Assembly (NCBI GenBank): GCA_010279815.1
Contig: QEOQ01000191.1
Span: forward strand, 857,341 to 921,340
Direction of reading: 5' to 3'
DNA length: 64,000 nt
Source: Brachionus plicatilis
Lineage: Eukaryota; Rotifera; Eurotatoria; Ploima; Brachionidae
Position 1 is the stretch's first letter, and each line of letters opens with the position of its first letter. This document shows, piece by piece, positions 34,067 through 44,489 of the stretch. The translations under genes and the position numbers were made by a program. The notes below the pieces were generated by a model. It searched no databases. It was not told the origin of the DNA and saw only the letters and a list, made by a program, of their open reading frames with translations.

Positions 34067-35855
34067 ATGAGCTATAACTATGAAGAAACAACAATAAGTA
34101 ATGCTTTGACAAAAAGCGGAGCTTCATTTAACGCTGCAAGTTCTGGAGGAGTCTATGCAGTTGGTTCTGTGTTAGATGCAAATGCATTTTCAACGAGTTC
34201 AAGAGCAGGTGATGCTACATCGAGAATAGCTTCAGATTTATTATTGGGTGCTGCCAATGGTAGCTCCGCATCTTATGGCTCATCAGCCGGATCAGCTCTG
34301 GTCGCTTCATCTGGTTCCGCAGCTTATGGTTCAGGTGCTGGTGCTTCATTAGCTTATGGTTCAGGTGCTGGTGCATCTTTAGCTTATGGTTCTGGTGCTT
34401 CAGTAGCTTATGGTTCAGGTGCTGGTGCTTCTTTAGCTTATGGTTCTGGTGCTGCAGGTGGTAGTTCAGTTTATTTGAGTGAAATTGAACAAGCTATTTT
34501 GAGATCATCTGATCCAATTTCTGTGAATGAATCAGAAGAAATAACTGTCAATGGTCAACGTGGTATTTGGGCCAATAAAGCCGAAGTAGTCAACTGGAGA
34601 GGCACTATTCCAATCACTCAATATTTAATCAATGAAGACTCAAACCCTGAATTGATCACCAAACGAACTGCTCAACAATTGGAATACATTCAAGAATTGG
34701 CCATTAGATACTTGAGACCACCAACTCCACCAGCTCCGGGTGAAATAATCATCCAACAACAACCAAACACTTTGACCCCTCCAGCTCCACCGCTAATTAT
34801 CCGTCAACAGCCAGCTAGACCAGCTACTCCAGAACCGCTAGTTGTTCGTGAAGCTCCACCACAACCACCTGCCCAAGTTGGACGTAAGTGTTTTCAACAA
34901 CAAAAATTAAATTTTAACATGTCTTTATTAAATTTATTTATTTATTCTGAATAAAACAGGAAAAGTGGTAACTATTTCTGGCAAACGCATTCCACCACCA
35001 CCAAGAAAAGTAGTGATTGAAAGACTTGCTCCTCTTCCAGCTAAACCACAATCAGTGATCATTGAAAGATGGTTGCCATACTCAGAAGTTAAACGAAGAG
35101 TCATATTCCAAAAGCCAGCTGAAGCCGATCCAGTTGTTGTTAAGCCAAGAAATGTAATTGTTCAATGGGAAGCTCCACAAGTGAACATTAGAAAAGAAAT
35201 CAAATATTTAGGCGTAATTAGAGCTAATCCAGCCGAATATGTATCAAGATACGGTGCCAGCTTGAAACAATCAGGTGAACTACCATCATTTGTAACAGAC
35301 ATCAAAACTCCAGATGGTCTTGTGTTGGCTGCCAACTACAGATACAACAGTTTGTATGAATTGGAAGGAGATGTGCAAGCATTGAGATTGATCGATTTGG
35401 ACCGTGAAGGTTTGGCTGAATACAGATCATATTTGCAAAGATTGGGAATTACCTATGATGCTTCTTCCGCATCAGCTGGCGCTTCATTTGCTTCCTATTC
35501 GGCTGGTGGAGCATCTTACGGAGCTTCAGGTGCTGGATATAGCATTGGTGGTGGAGCTTCAGGTGCTGGATATAGCATTGGTGGTGGAGCTTCATTTGGT
35601 GCTGAATCATCATCTGCTTCAAGAGTTTCAATTTCTGCTTTGGCCGAACAAATATTCAATCAATTGGATGTTGATGGTGACAATTCTGTTTCAATAGGTG
35701 AAGCTGAAAAGGCTGTTTTAAGACTAAACAGTCGCTTGGGTAGAAGCTATGGCGAAGATGAAGTTAAAGCTTTCTTTTCAAGTATTGATTTAAATGGTGA
35801 TGGAAAATTGGACATCAATGAATTCCGAAGAGCTTTCTTTAATCTACTTAACTAG
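34067..35855 (+). CDS. Gly/Ser/Ala-rich, Pro-rich EF-hand protein (copy 3)
   Basis: Exons 34067-34883 and 34960-35855, phase-1 intron of 76 nt, 570 residues, identical to copy 2. Domain order: silk-like YGSGAGASLA blocks; acidic segment (VYLSEIEQAILRSSD); Pro-rich repeats; a folded-looking segment (FVTDIKTPDGLVLAANYRYN); GASGAGYSIGG units; two EF hands to the end. An AATAAA signal lies at 35976-35981, just before the Tigger-like insertion at 36017. Being in a near-perfect palindrome, copies 2 and 3 are either very recent duplicates or kept identical by gene conversion. Confidence 0.9.
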
Positions 35856-36016
35856 ACAGTTTTAATATTTTCATCCATTTTTTAAAATTTTATAACATTA
35901 TTTTTATACTTTTTTTATTTTTTTAATATCGGGCTTTAGTTTTATTAATCCAATAATTTCTTTTTTCTTTCATAGAATAAATGCTTGGTAATAAAAGATT
36001 GTTTTATTTAAAGATA

Positions 36017-36846
36017 CAGTCGATCCTTCATATAACGAACCCCCATATAACGAACTCCTCTATATTACGAATATGAATCCAGGAACCGATTTTTTTAAAG
36101 GAAAAAGATTGCTAATATTCTTTGATACAACGAACCTCTTAATAACGAAATCCCGATATAACGAACTAAGAAAAAAAAACCGAGTAATACTTTTCTTAAG
36201 AAAAAAACCTTTATATAACGAATTTTAAAAAAATGACATTCGTTATTTAACACATCTTGAGTGAATTCATTGTAAATTGAGCGGAATTTTATTTTCGTTT
36301 TACTTTTTTTTTAATTGGATATAAATAAAATTATAATAGATTATTCAATCTTTCACTCCAAAATTGCAATATTTTTTAATATTTTTAACCAATAAAATTT
36401 TATATTGATTTCTATAATTTCGCTCGATTCACTCACTATGACCTTGATAATAAAAAATAGTAAATAAATACTTGACAATTACTAATTATTGTTTATCTAA
36501 AATTTCTAATTGATAAAAATGAATGAAAAACAAGTTTGCAAAAAGAGAAAATGTATATCTCTTGAAGTCAAGATAGATATTATAAAAAAGCATACATATA
36601 GAATAAATGAACTGAAACAATTTTTTTTAACCAAAAAAGATGATAATTCTAATGTAATTAATTTTTTATTTAATATTGAAAATTTAATAATTGAAAGTAG
36701 CTTTACCAAGCAACCATCTGTTACCGATTTTTTTCAAAAAAATTTGGTTTAAAAATTTTTTGGTCCCTATCATTTTATATGGGAATTTCGATATAACGAA
36801 TACCGAATTTTCCGCCCAAGTAGTTCGTTATACCGAGGATTGACTG
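36017..36846 (+). mobile_element. Internally deleted Tigger/pogo-like element, right copy
   Basis: 830 bp, ends CAGTCGATCCTTCATATAAC and its partner GTTATACCGAGGATTGACTG, flanked by TA (36015-36016, 36847-36848). At 37880-38190 the same flank occurs without it (..TTTAAAGATAGATCTATTTA..), proving a TA insertion. An intact 80-codon frame (36510-36752) joins an N-terminal KKRKCISLEVKIDIIKKH, like the start of a CENP-B/Tigger DNA-binding HTH, directly to a C-terminal KQPSVTDFFQK, like the usual tail of Tigger transposases. The catalytic DDE core between them is deleted. Confidence 0.9.
36510..36752 (+). CDS. Truncated Tigger-type transposase (HTH plus C-terminal tail)
   Basis: 80 residues, open in both palindrome arms (the mirror frame is 30254-30012). 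Residues 10-30 resemble the first helices of the CENP-B-type DNA-binding domain. Residues 66-77 match the ITDFF-type tail. With no catalytic acid triad it cannot transpose. It could bind element ends and act as a repressor if expressed, as known for deleted P elements, but no expression evidence exists here. Confidence 0.55.
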   Translation: MIKMNEKQVCKKRKCISLEVKIDIIKKHTYRINELKQFFLTKKDDNSNVINFLFNIENLIIESSFTKQPSVTDFFQKNLV

Positions 36847-37013
36847 TAGATCTATTTATGTTTTTAATTGATAAGCGGTTAAAAAATCAAGTCAAATATC
36901 CACATTGTGTAAAAATTTGTTCAGTGGAAAATGGATTTTAGTTACATTCATTAGAATATTGAATTTTTAATTTTAAAATTTTTGTTAGAAAATTTTTTTA
37001 ATCACGTTTATTT

Positions 37014-37204
37014 GGCAAAATGAAAATAATTTTACATTTTTACATTTTCATATTTTTAAATTTTTGTGCAATATTTCAGAAAATAAAAAAATAACTCTTT
37101 CAAATTATTTAGTTAGCAAAGTTAAAAATAAAAATTTATGAAATAATGCACAAAAAATCTAAAAAAATGAAAATGTAAAAATGTAAAATTTTTTACATTT
37201 TGCT
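37014..37204. mobile_element. 8-bp-TSD foldback (hAT-like), right copy
   Basis: 191 bp, nearly all inverted repeat (GGCAAAATG ... CATTTTGCT, with ACATTTTTACATTTTCA inside). Flanked by direct repeats GTTTATTT (37006-37013 and 37205-37212). The matching stretch after the gap (about 38115-38135) has one GTTTATTT and no insert. Eight-base duplications are typical of hAT elements. Confidence 0.8.
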
Positions 37205-37617
37205 GTTTATTTATTCTTTGTTAAATTGTAATCTTTCTCAAGTTCTCCACGAAACTCAGTTATTTTACACCAGCACCCCATTAGGGAGTTTGCTAGGTAA
37301 ACGTTATTATCAATGAAATTTTACTTTCTAAAAGGACAATGCCTGTTTAATAATTTTTAATGTTTTTTGATCGATATTTTAAAAAAATTTAAAAACTAGA
37401 ATTTCAAATAAATAACTATTAGTTTCCAATTTTTTTATTTTATTTTTGGATTAGTTTATAAAATTTAATTAAAAAAAAAAAATTAAATTAATATTATTTT
37501 TTACTGAAAGATATAAAGTGTCTAGTGGAAAATGTGAACAATTGTTCACATAATCTCTGGTCGTATCTTAATTCAACAAGTAACTTAGAAAACTTAGAGA
37601 TATTGGTACTCAGATCT

Positions 37618-37879
37618 NNNNNNNNNNNNNNNNNNNNNNNNNNNNNNNNNNNNNNNNNNNNNNNNNNNNNNNNNNNNNNNNNNNNNNNNNNNNNNNNNNN
37701 NNNNNNNNNNNNNNNNNNNNNNNNNNNNNNNNNNNNNNNNNNNNNNNNNNNNNNNNNNNNNNNNNNNNNNNNNNNNNNNNNNNNNNNNNNNNNNNNNNNN
37801 NNNNNNNNNNNNNNNNNNNNNNNNNNNNNNNNNNNNNNNNNNNNNNNNNNNNNNNNNNNNNNNNNNNNNNNNNNNNNNN
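37618..37879. other. Assembly gap (262 N)
   Basis: A run of N. Open frames drawn through it are meaningless. Confidence 1.
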
Positions 37880-38204
37880 GGCTTTAGTTTTATTTAATCC
37901 AATAATTTCTTTTTTCTTTCATAGAATAAATGCTTGGTAATAAAAGATTGTTTTATTTAAAGATAGATCTATTTATGTTTTTAATTGATAAGCGGTTAAA
38001 AAATCAAGTCAAATATCCACATTGTGGTAAAATTTGTTAAGTGGAAAATGGATTTTAGTTCATTAAAATATTGAATTTTAAATATTAAAATTTTTATTAG
38101 AAAATTTTTTTTATCACGTTTATTTATTTTTTGTTAAATTGTAATTTTTCTCAAGTTCTCCATGAAACTTACGTTTTAATGACTGATTTGATTACGAAAA
38201 CTTA
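37880..38204 (+). repeat. Second, unoccupied copy of the palindrome flank
   Basis: Homologous to 35934-37270 but without the Tigger-like element and without the foldback. It also lacks a further stretch near 37270-37590. It begins right after the gap, so it may be a true duplication or the other haplotype joined in. Confidence 0.85.
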
Positions 38205-39129
38205 GAGATATTGGTACTCAGAGCTAGAGAACACGAAGGTTTACTTTTTGGATTTAGTGGGATTAGAGATCGAAGAAGAAATATGTTTAATCAACGAACA
38301 ATAAGTCAGATAACAGAAAGAGAAATCAGATAACGCCAAAGTTAGAATCTCATAATAAACACTAGAGAACCCATTTCTAATAAAAACGATATGGATAATG
38401 ATTTTGGTTTTCAGAACGTTTGTATTTGGAATCAAAATTTTTATTCTAGGCGAAAAGTTTACTCTTATCTTTTCTACTCCATAAAAAACTATGGCAAGGC
38501 CTACCGTAAATCCTTGCAAATTTCACCGGGGCTGTGGTGTATACAGTACATTCCTAAACAAAGTTAACAATGTTTCGAAACATTGCTTAAGCTGTGTTTA
38601 TGACCGGTTTAAGCAGCGTTTATGAGCAGTTTAAGCAGTGTTTAAGAGCAGCTTTTAAACAGCTTAAGCAGCCTGTTAACTTTGTTTAGAAATGCACTGT
38701 ATACCCGGTAAAATTTGCAAGGATTCACGGTAGGGCTTGCCCAGTTCCTAAGACTCGGTTAGAACCACAAGTTTTTTTCAAATTCATTTTCACTTTAATC
38801 CCTTGGCTTAAAGTAAGTAGATCTTTTACATGACCGATTGAAATTATTTAATTAAATCTTAACTGTCACTCTTTATTTCGATTTATTTATTTTAAGATTT
38901 TTCTAAATATTGGTCATTTTTAATTATTTTTAATATATTTTTATTTTAATTTATTTTGAATCTGAAGAAGCTTCTGCTTGTTACCTTTTTTGTTTCATTT
39001 TTGCATCAATTCACACAATTTTGGGGATCTTTAAGTTAAGGATTTGAAAAGAAGATAGAATAATATTTTTTTTTTACACTTTGAATTGCATTTGATTAAA
39101 TAACTCTGCAAAATTCTAACTAATGCAAA
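38205..39129 (+). repeat. Repeat unit A, right copy 1
   Basis: Starts TTGGTACTCAGAGCTAGAGA and ends near ..AACTAATGCAAAATAC. Contains the foldback MITE 38493-38741. Inverse partner of 28243-29167 and direct repeat of 39905-41040. Confidence 0.7.
38493..38741. repeat. Foldback MITE, right copy
   Basis: Exact inverse partner of 28631-28879. Confidence 0.8.
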
Positions 39130-39269
39130 ATACATGCTGAATATTAGATGAGGCTCTGCAAAAACTCTGCATTTTGCAGCAAAATGCATATCTTTAAAAA
39201 GAATTTAATTTAACTGTGCAATTTAGATGCAGAGTTATTGCAGAGCCTCATCTAATATTCAGCACGTAC
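39130..39269. repeat. Palindromic MITE, second copy
   Basis: Inverse partner of 28103-28242, at the upstream edge of the gypsy integrase fragment. Confidence 0.75.
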
Positions 39270-39274
39270 TACTG

Positions 39275-39836
39275 GTGAAAAAACGAATATCCTTTATGTG
39301 ATACCAGAAATACAGCGTGTTGGTCACTGTTCTTAATATAGTGGACACTTGGGTATCAAGGAAACGATGAAAAAAGTTTTAAGTAGATTTTATCGTCCAG
39401 GTTTAAAAGCAGCTTTTAAAAATTTTATTTAAACGTGTGATATGTGCTAAATAGTGATAATTACACAGCCAAATAGAATGAGTGAATTAAGGCGACTTGT
39501 GGCAAAAAAACTCAATCATATAGTAACAATTGATATGGCCGTGCCATTCCCTTAGTCTAATTGGGACAATGTTTACATTTTGGTAATGGTTTGTGCTTTC
39601 ACCAAGCTTTCAAGAGCAATTCCACTGCCTATATCAACTGCTGAAACAATGTCCGACGCTATCATCTCTTCTTGGATATGTTTATATAGTATACCAGAGT
39701 TTATACTTAGTGATAGAGGAAAAAATTTTCAATCAATGTTATTATAATTAATTTATGAAAAGTTAGACATTAAGAAGCTAAGAACAACCGATTACCACCC
39801 AGAGTGCGATGGCCAATCCGAACGTAAAATTTCGTA
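39275..39836 (+). mobile_element. Ty3/gypsy integrase fragment, right copy
   Basis: Plus strand shows, with several in-frame stops, the zinc-binding region (SGHLGIKETMKKVLSRFY, then CDMC) and the integrase core: VTIDMAVPFP around the first catalytic Asp, LSDRGKNFQS around the second, and TTDYHPECDGQSER with the Glu. It is a decayed fragment without protease or RT. Confidence 0.85.
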
Positions 39837-40187
39837 AAATTTGTTAAGTGAAAAATAGATTTTAGTTACATTCATTAAAATATTGAATTTTTAATTCTAA
39901 AATTGTTGGTACTCAGATCTAGAGAACACGAAGGTTTACTTTTTGGATTTAGTGGGATTAGAGATCGAAGAAGAAATATGTTTAATCAACGAACAATAAG
40001 TTAGATAACAGAAGGAGAAATCAGATAACGCCAAAGTTAGAATCTCATAATAAACACTAGAGAACCCATTTCTAATAAAAACGATATGGATAATGATTTT
40101 GGTTTTCAGAACGTTTGTATTTGGAATCAAAATTTTTATTCTAGGCGAAAAGTTTACTCTTATCTTTTCTACTCCATAAAAAACTAT

Positions 40188-40423
40188 GGCAAGGCCTACC
40201 GTAAATCCTTGCAAATTTCACCCGGGCTGTGGTGTAAACAGTACATTCCTAAAGAAAGTTAACAATGTTTCGAAACATTGCTTAAGCAGCGTTTATGAGC
40301 AGTTTAAGCAGTGTTTAAGAGCAGCTTTTAAACTGCTTAAAGAGCCTGTTAACTTTGTTTAGAAATGTTCTGTATACACTGCAGCCCCGGTAAAATTTGC
40401 AAGGATTTACGGTAGGCCTTGCC
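40188..40423. repeat. Foldback MITE, third copy
   Basis: 236 bp. In this copy both arms keep the CTGYRGTGTAWACAGT part, showing that the long inverted repeat is continuous and that one arm of the other copies is deleted there. Confidence 0.75.
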
Positions 40424-40737
40424 TAGTACCTAAGACTCGGTTAGAACCAAGTTTTTTTCAAATTCATTTTCACTTTAATCCCTTGGCTTAAAGTAAGTAT
40501 ATCTTTAACATGACCGATTGAAATTATTTAATTAAATCTAAACTGTCACTCTTTATTTCGATTTATTTATTTCAAGATTTGTATAAATATTAGTCATTTT
40601 TAAATATTTTTTATATATTTTCATTTTAATTTATTATGAATCTGAAAAAGCTTCTGCTTGTTACCTTTTTTATTTCATTATTGCATCAATTCACACAATT
40701 TTGGGCATCTTTAAGTTTAGGATTAGAAAAGAAGATA

Positions 40738-40963
40738 ACGTAATGGTCCGATAAATATGACATGTCATTAACAAATTTAGTGACATGTCATATGCATAAA
40801 TATTGCTATTTTTTATGAAAATATTATGCATATTCGCTTTTTGTTGCATGTCACTAAAAGCGAATATTTCAATTTTAAAAATCAGTGTTCACTCAAATAT
40901 TACATGTCACTAAAACAGGGTACTCTGTTTTAGTGACATGTCATATTTATCGGACATTTACGT
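40738..40963. mobile_element. MITE with ACGTAAATGTCCGATAAATA-type ends
   Basis: 226 bp between TA dinucleotides. Inverted ends of about 32 bp (ACGTAATGGTCCGATAAATA / inverse), interior with more GACATGTCA palindromes. The same position in unit A copies at about 39055 and 28315 reads GAAGATAGAATAATA without the insert, proving TA-targeted insertion. Confidence 0.85.
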
Positions 40964-41040
40964 TAGAATAATATTTTTTTTTTTACATTTTGAATTGTAT
41001 TTGATTAAATAACTCTGCAAAATGCTAACTAATGCAAAAT

Positions 41041-41246
41041 ACTCTTTGGCACATATCACACGTTTAAATAAGATTTTTAAAAACTGCTTTTAAACCTGGA
41101 CTATAAAATTTACTTAAAACTTTTTTCATCGTTTCCTTGATACCCAAGTGTCCACTATATAAAGAACAGTGACCAACACGCAGTATTTCTTCGAACAGTG
41201 ACCAACACGCTGTATTTCTGGTATCACATAAAGGAGATTCGCTTTT
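41041..41246 (-). mobile_element. Ty3/gypsy zinc-binding fragment, inverted
   Basis: Minus strand encodes GHCSLYSGHLGIKETMKK and FYSPGLKAVFKNLI, a copy of the H2C2 region seen at 39.3 kb but in opposite orientation to the gypsy fragment that follows. A 30-bp internal tandem duplication (..CAGTGACCAACACGC.. twice) is present. Confidence 0.75.
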
Positions 41247-41404
41247 CCACAAGTAGTACGTGCTGAATATTAGATGAGGCTCTGAAAAAACTCTGCATTT
41301 TGCAGCAAAATGCACGTCTTTTAAAAGTATTTAATTAAACTGCGCCATTTAAATGCCGAGTTATTGCAGAGCCTCATCTAATATTCAGCACGTACTACTT
41401 GTGG
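41247..41404. repeat. Palindromic MITE, third copy, with long arms
   Basis: Arms extend to CCACAAGTAGTACGTGCTGA and its inverse. It separates an inverted gypsy fragment (left) from a forward one (right). Confidence 0.75.
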
Positions 41405-41925
41405 TCTGGCGTACAAGTATCATGGACCTTTTGAAATAATGGCTAAACATCCAAGCTGAGGGAATTAAGTAATCAAGCGTGTGAATCAAAATAGATCAAA
41501 AGCCTTTTTAATTCATAAAAATCGATTGAAAAATTATTTTAGTCATTTTAATCATAGTCAAGATAAAGCTGATAATCAGTCGAGTTTAGATAAAAATTCA
41601 GTTTTAATTCCATCAGACAATTCAATAGTTGAATTCGAGTCTGAGGTTCCAAAACCAACTGCGAAAAAATCAAAAACTAATAAAAAGCAGTTAAAATTTT
41701 TTGAAACAATTGACGAGCCAGGTGAGAAAGATTTAGGGCAACAAGTGCTTGAATACCTAGTTGACGAGTCCAATGAAGAATTTTAAAACCAAAATGATTA
41801 GTCTTTTAGGTCATATGTTAAAAAAACAAATCGTGAATATAAACGATCGAGTCAAAACCAAGAAAAGCATATCAGAAGTATCACTCGACCGCGCAAAGCT
41901 CCTGATTGTTATCAAACTTAACTTA
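41405..41925 (+). mobile_element. Ty3/gypsy pol C-terminus (GPY/F-type module) and tail
   Basis: Reads YKYHGPFEIMAKHPS, stops, then VIKRVNQNRSKAFLIHKNRL, the pattern of the GPY/F module at the end of gypsy integrases. A lysine/serine-rich spacer follows in the open frame 41481-41786, and a final TRPRKAPDCYQT-like tail in another frame. Interrupted by stops, so decayed. Confidence 0.7.
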
Positions 41926-42194
41926 TCTAATTTAGTGTTATTTTAATTCGAATTCGTGTTCACTATTAGTTAATTTAGCAGCTTTTCAAGTTTTTAATTC
42001 ATAAAAACAAGTTTTGTTATCAAATTTGAATTCGAAACGTTCACGTGATCAATTTTAAAATTTCGAATTAATTTTGCTCGTACTTGTAATTCTATTCATT
42101 TCTAACATTAAATAAACAAATATATATTTTTCTCTCGAAAATTTTAGAATTTAATAAAAAAATATTAATTAGAAATGGCCTTTTTATGTACGTG

Positions 42195-42691
42195 TGATTT
42201 GTCGAACATGAACGATATAAATCAAAATCGAGACATTTTTATAAGCAATTTCGTTTGCAACGTATGGTCGTCACACTGGTCGACCGTTTGAAGCCGACAA
42301 AATCACATACCAAACAGACAACAACCTAAACTGGGGTCCAGAGCATCACGCGAAAGTGTTATACTCGCTTAATGATGCACACCATTTAACAAAAGTAATG
42401 TTTTTGCGATTTTGTTACCCCAGCTGTCACGAACAGGTTTTTGAAAAGCTAAATGGCGTTGAATGGCCTGTTGGATCTGGCAAGTTTTTAAATTTCAAAT
42501 TTAATTGTAATTATACTCGACAACACCATTTGCTCGTGAACGATACGTCATTAGAGACGCCGCTACTCAAACAGACTCACCAGAAACAGCCAAAACAAGT
42601 ACTCTTACAAGCAGAGCATTCGATTCAACATCTTCATTGTCAGACTTTTGTTTTGTGGACGCCCGAAGATTTTATGATATATGGACAATAA
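42195..42691 (+). pseudogene. Possible RRM-like fragment
   Basis: Broken frames read NQNRDIFISNFVCNVW and later HHLTKVMFLRFCYP, EQVFEKLNGVEWPVGSGKFL. The latter resembles the second half of an RRM of the Acinus type (..A...LhGv.WP..n.k.L.v.f). Frame changes and a stop separate the two parts. It could equally be part of the gypsy 3' region. Low confidence on identity. Confidence 0.25.
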
Positions 42692-42970
42692 GTACTCGAT
42701 TTTTTGCAACAACGGCGATGCTTCGACCGTAATTGATGTAAAAATTAGTGCAAAATATCAAGAGTCAAAAACAACAGTTCGGTAAACAAAATGTTGGCAA
42801 GATTTATGTTAAACCAAAAAAGAATCGATTAGGTTTATTTTTTTTCACTTTTTTTGAAGCTAATTGCAAGTTTTCGATAATTATTAAATTAATTTGAGTT
42901 AATTTTTAATAAAGTTTAAGTTTAATTCAATTTATTGTTAAGAGCCTCGGAGCGAATCTTGCAAAAGCCA

Positions 42971-43191
42971 TGTTGTGCCCACCAAAATGGTCACTTAATT
43001 TTGCTAAGGAAATTTAGTTTATTTTATTTTAGTATATAAACATTAGCTGCTAAAATATATAATCTCGTGTTTTTATTTTCTTTTCATTCATTATTATTTT
43101 ACCATCAGAATAAAAGTTTTGAATCAAAATAAATTTATTTTCATTTATCCCCAACTCCTAAAGCGGACCCCCGGAAGCCGCAAGCTTAACA
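42971..43191 (+). mobile_element. Candidate LTR (solo or 3') of a gypsy-like element
   Basis: 221 bp starting TGTTGTGCCC and ending GCTTAACA, thus with TGTT..AACA ends. It has a TATA-like AGTATATAAAC and AATAAA signals inside and lies downstream of pol-like sequence. I see no clear target duplication and no second LTR. Confidence 0.4.
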
Positions 43192-44158
43192 CATCTTTTA
43201 AAAGGATAATTTTAATTTGGTTTTTTCAACATAAAGCCAATTAAGTATTTGATAACAATCAAATCAAGTTTAAAATACGATGAAAAGTTAGTTTATTATA
43301 CGACTAATGATATTGAAGACTATAATTATTCAATTAAACAGAGCATATCGTAAAAAAAACAATTTAACAGAAATAATTTTAGAATTTTAAGAAAATTTTC
43401 TGATAAATTAAGAGTTGAAAAGCTTTTGAAATGATGACTGGAAAAAATTAAAAAGAAAACAAATTTGAACCGCTTTTCATTAAAAAAGAAAGAATTTTTT
43501 TTAGGCAGAAGGCAGTCATTTAAAAGCCACCAGTTAAAGTCAGACCCAATGACCATCTTCCAACACTGGCACTCTTCGGGTGTAATTTTTAGTGTTTATT
43601 TCGAGCTAACTATAGTTTTTAAGCTCCATGGTTCCCATTTATAAATAAATGAAGTCTTTTTGAAAAGTAATACACCAATTGATTCATATAGATATTTCAT
43701 GAAACAGAAAATTTAGTTAAATTTAGTTAGTCAGGTTCACATATTTACTTGAGCTCAGCTCACATATTATGAAGATTCGCAAAGGATCCAAAACACAAAT
43801 TGAATGCAATAATTACACTAGATGCTTTGTGACTTCAGTTCATTCTGAAACCCTGATTTATTTTGACTGCTGAAGTTCTTTTAACAAAATAAGTAAATTA
43901 AAAGAATATAAACAGTGAATCACACTGCTAATTTCATTTGTCCTAAATCCCGAAAATAAATTAATGAAATGAATAATTGATGAACAAAAAATATATTTTA
44001 TTAAAGTGGCTTGCACTATTATCTATTCGAAAGCTCATGGCGAAGTTGTAAACAACATTTTAAATAAAAGTAGGAAGTAATTCAATGATTTAATCATTCA
44101 TAGACAAATATGAATAGCTTTTTAATGATACATGTAACAGTAAAATTAAAAATCAAAA
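43192..44158. other. Intergenic
   Basis: AT-rich. No supported feature. Confidence 0.4.
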
Positions 44159-44389
44159 ATGTTGCTAAATTTGAAACGTTTTAAATCAATTCTTGTGATT
44201 ATTCTGTTTTCTATTGTCACTAAAGCAGTTAGCGCAGTTTTAGAAGCAGAAATTCTAAGAATACAAAAAGAGAAATTTTATGATCAATTAGATAAGATGC
44301 TTTTGGAACGTATTGAAAAGGATTTGCAAAATCCAGATAAAAAAACTAAAAAAACTTATACCTACACCAAACAAGCCAAATATGAATAA
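44159..44389 (+). CDS. Small predicted secreted peptide
   Basis: 76 codons without an intron. Residues 1-26 form a textbook signal peptide: a basic start (MLLNLKRFK), a hydrophobic core (ILVIILFSIV) and an Ala-x-Ala-like cleavage region (KAVSA). The mature part of about 50 residues is charged and probably helical (EAEILRIQKEKFYDQLDKML), then Lys/Thr/Tyr-rich (KKTKKTYTYTKQAKYE). It has no cysteines and no known family. Upstream ATG context AAAATG is acceptable. It could be the first exon of a longer gene, but the stop is followed by a MITE 100 bp on. Confidence 0.5.
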   Translation: MLLNLKRFKSILVIILFSIVTKAVSAVLEAEILRIQKEKFYDQLDKMLLERIEKDLQNPDKKTKKTYTYTKQAKYE

Positions 44390-44489
44390 ATAATTAAAAT
44401 CATGGAAGGGGCTTAAAATAAAAAAACTAAAAAAACATCGCACGAATACAATCTATAACGTGATTAAGACGTTTTTTATATCGGTGATA

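Larger units (their letters stand above)
33983..37617. repeat. Inner right arm of the palindrome
   Basis: Reverse complement of 29147-32781. It ends at the assembly gap with the sequence ..TGGTACTCAGATCT, the same motif that begins repeat unit A on the left. Confidence 0.95.
39905..41040 (+). repeat. Repeat unit A, right copy 2
   Basis: Direct repeat of 38205-39129, carrying its own foldback MITE (40188-40423) and an extra MITE (40738-40963) that the other copies lack. Confidence 0.7.

Noticed and set aside
37525..37887. 120-codon frame running through the N gap
   Set aside because: Most of it is undefined sequence.
38205..41040. Reading the two direct copies of repeat A as the LTRs of one gypsy element
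   Set aside because: They enclose only an integrase fragment, do not begin TG or end CA, and contain independent MITEs, so the LTR interpretation is unsupported.
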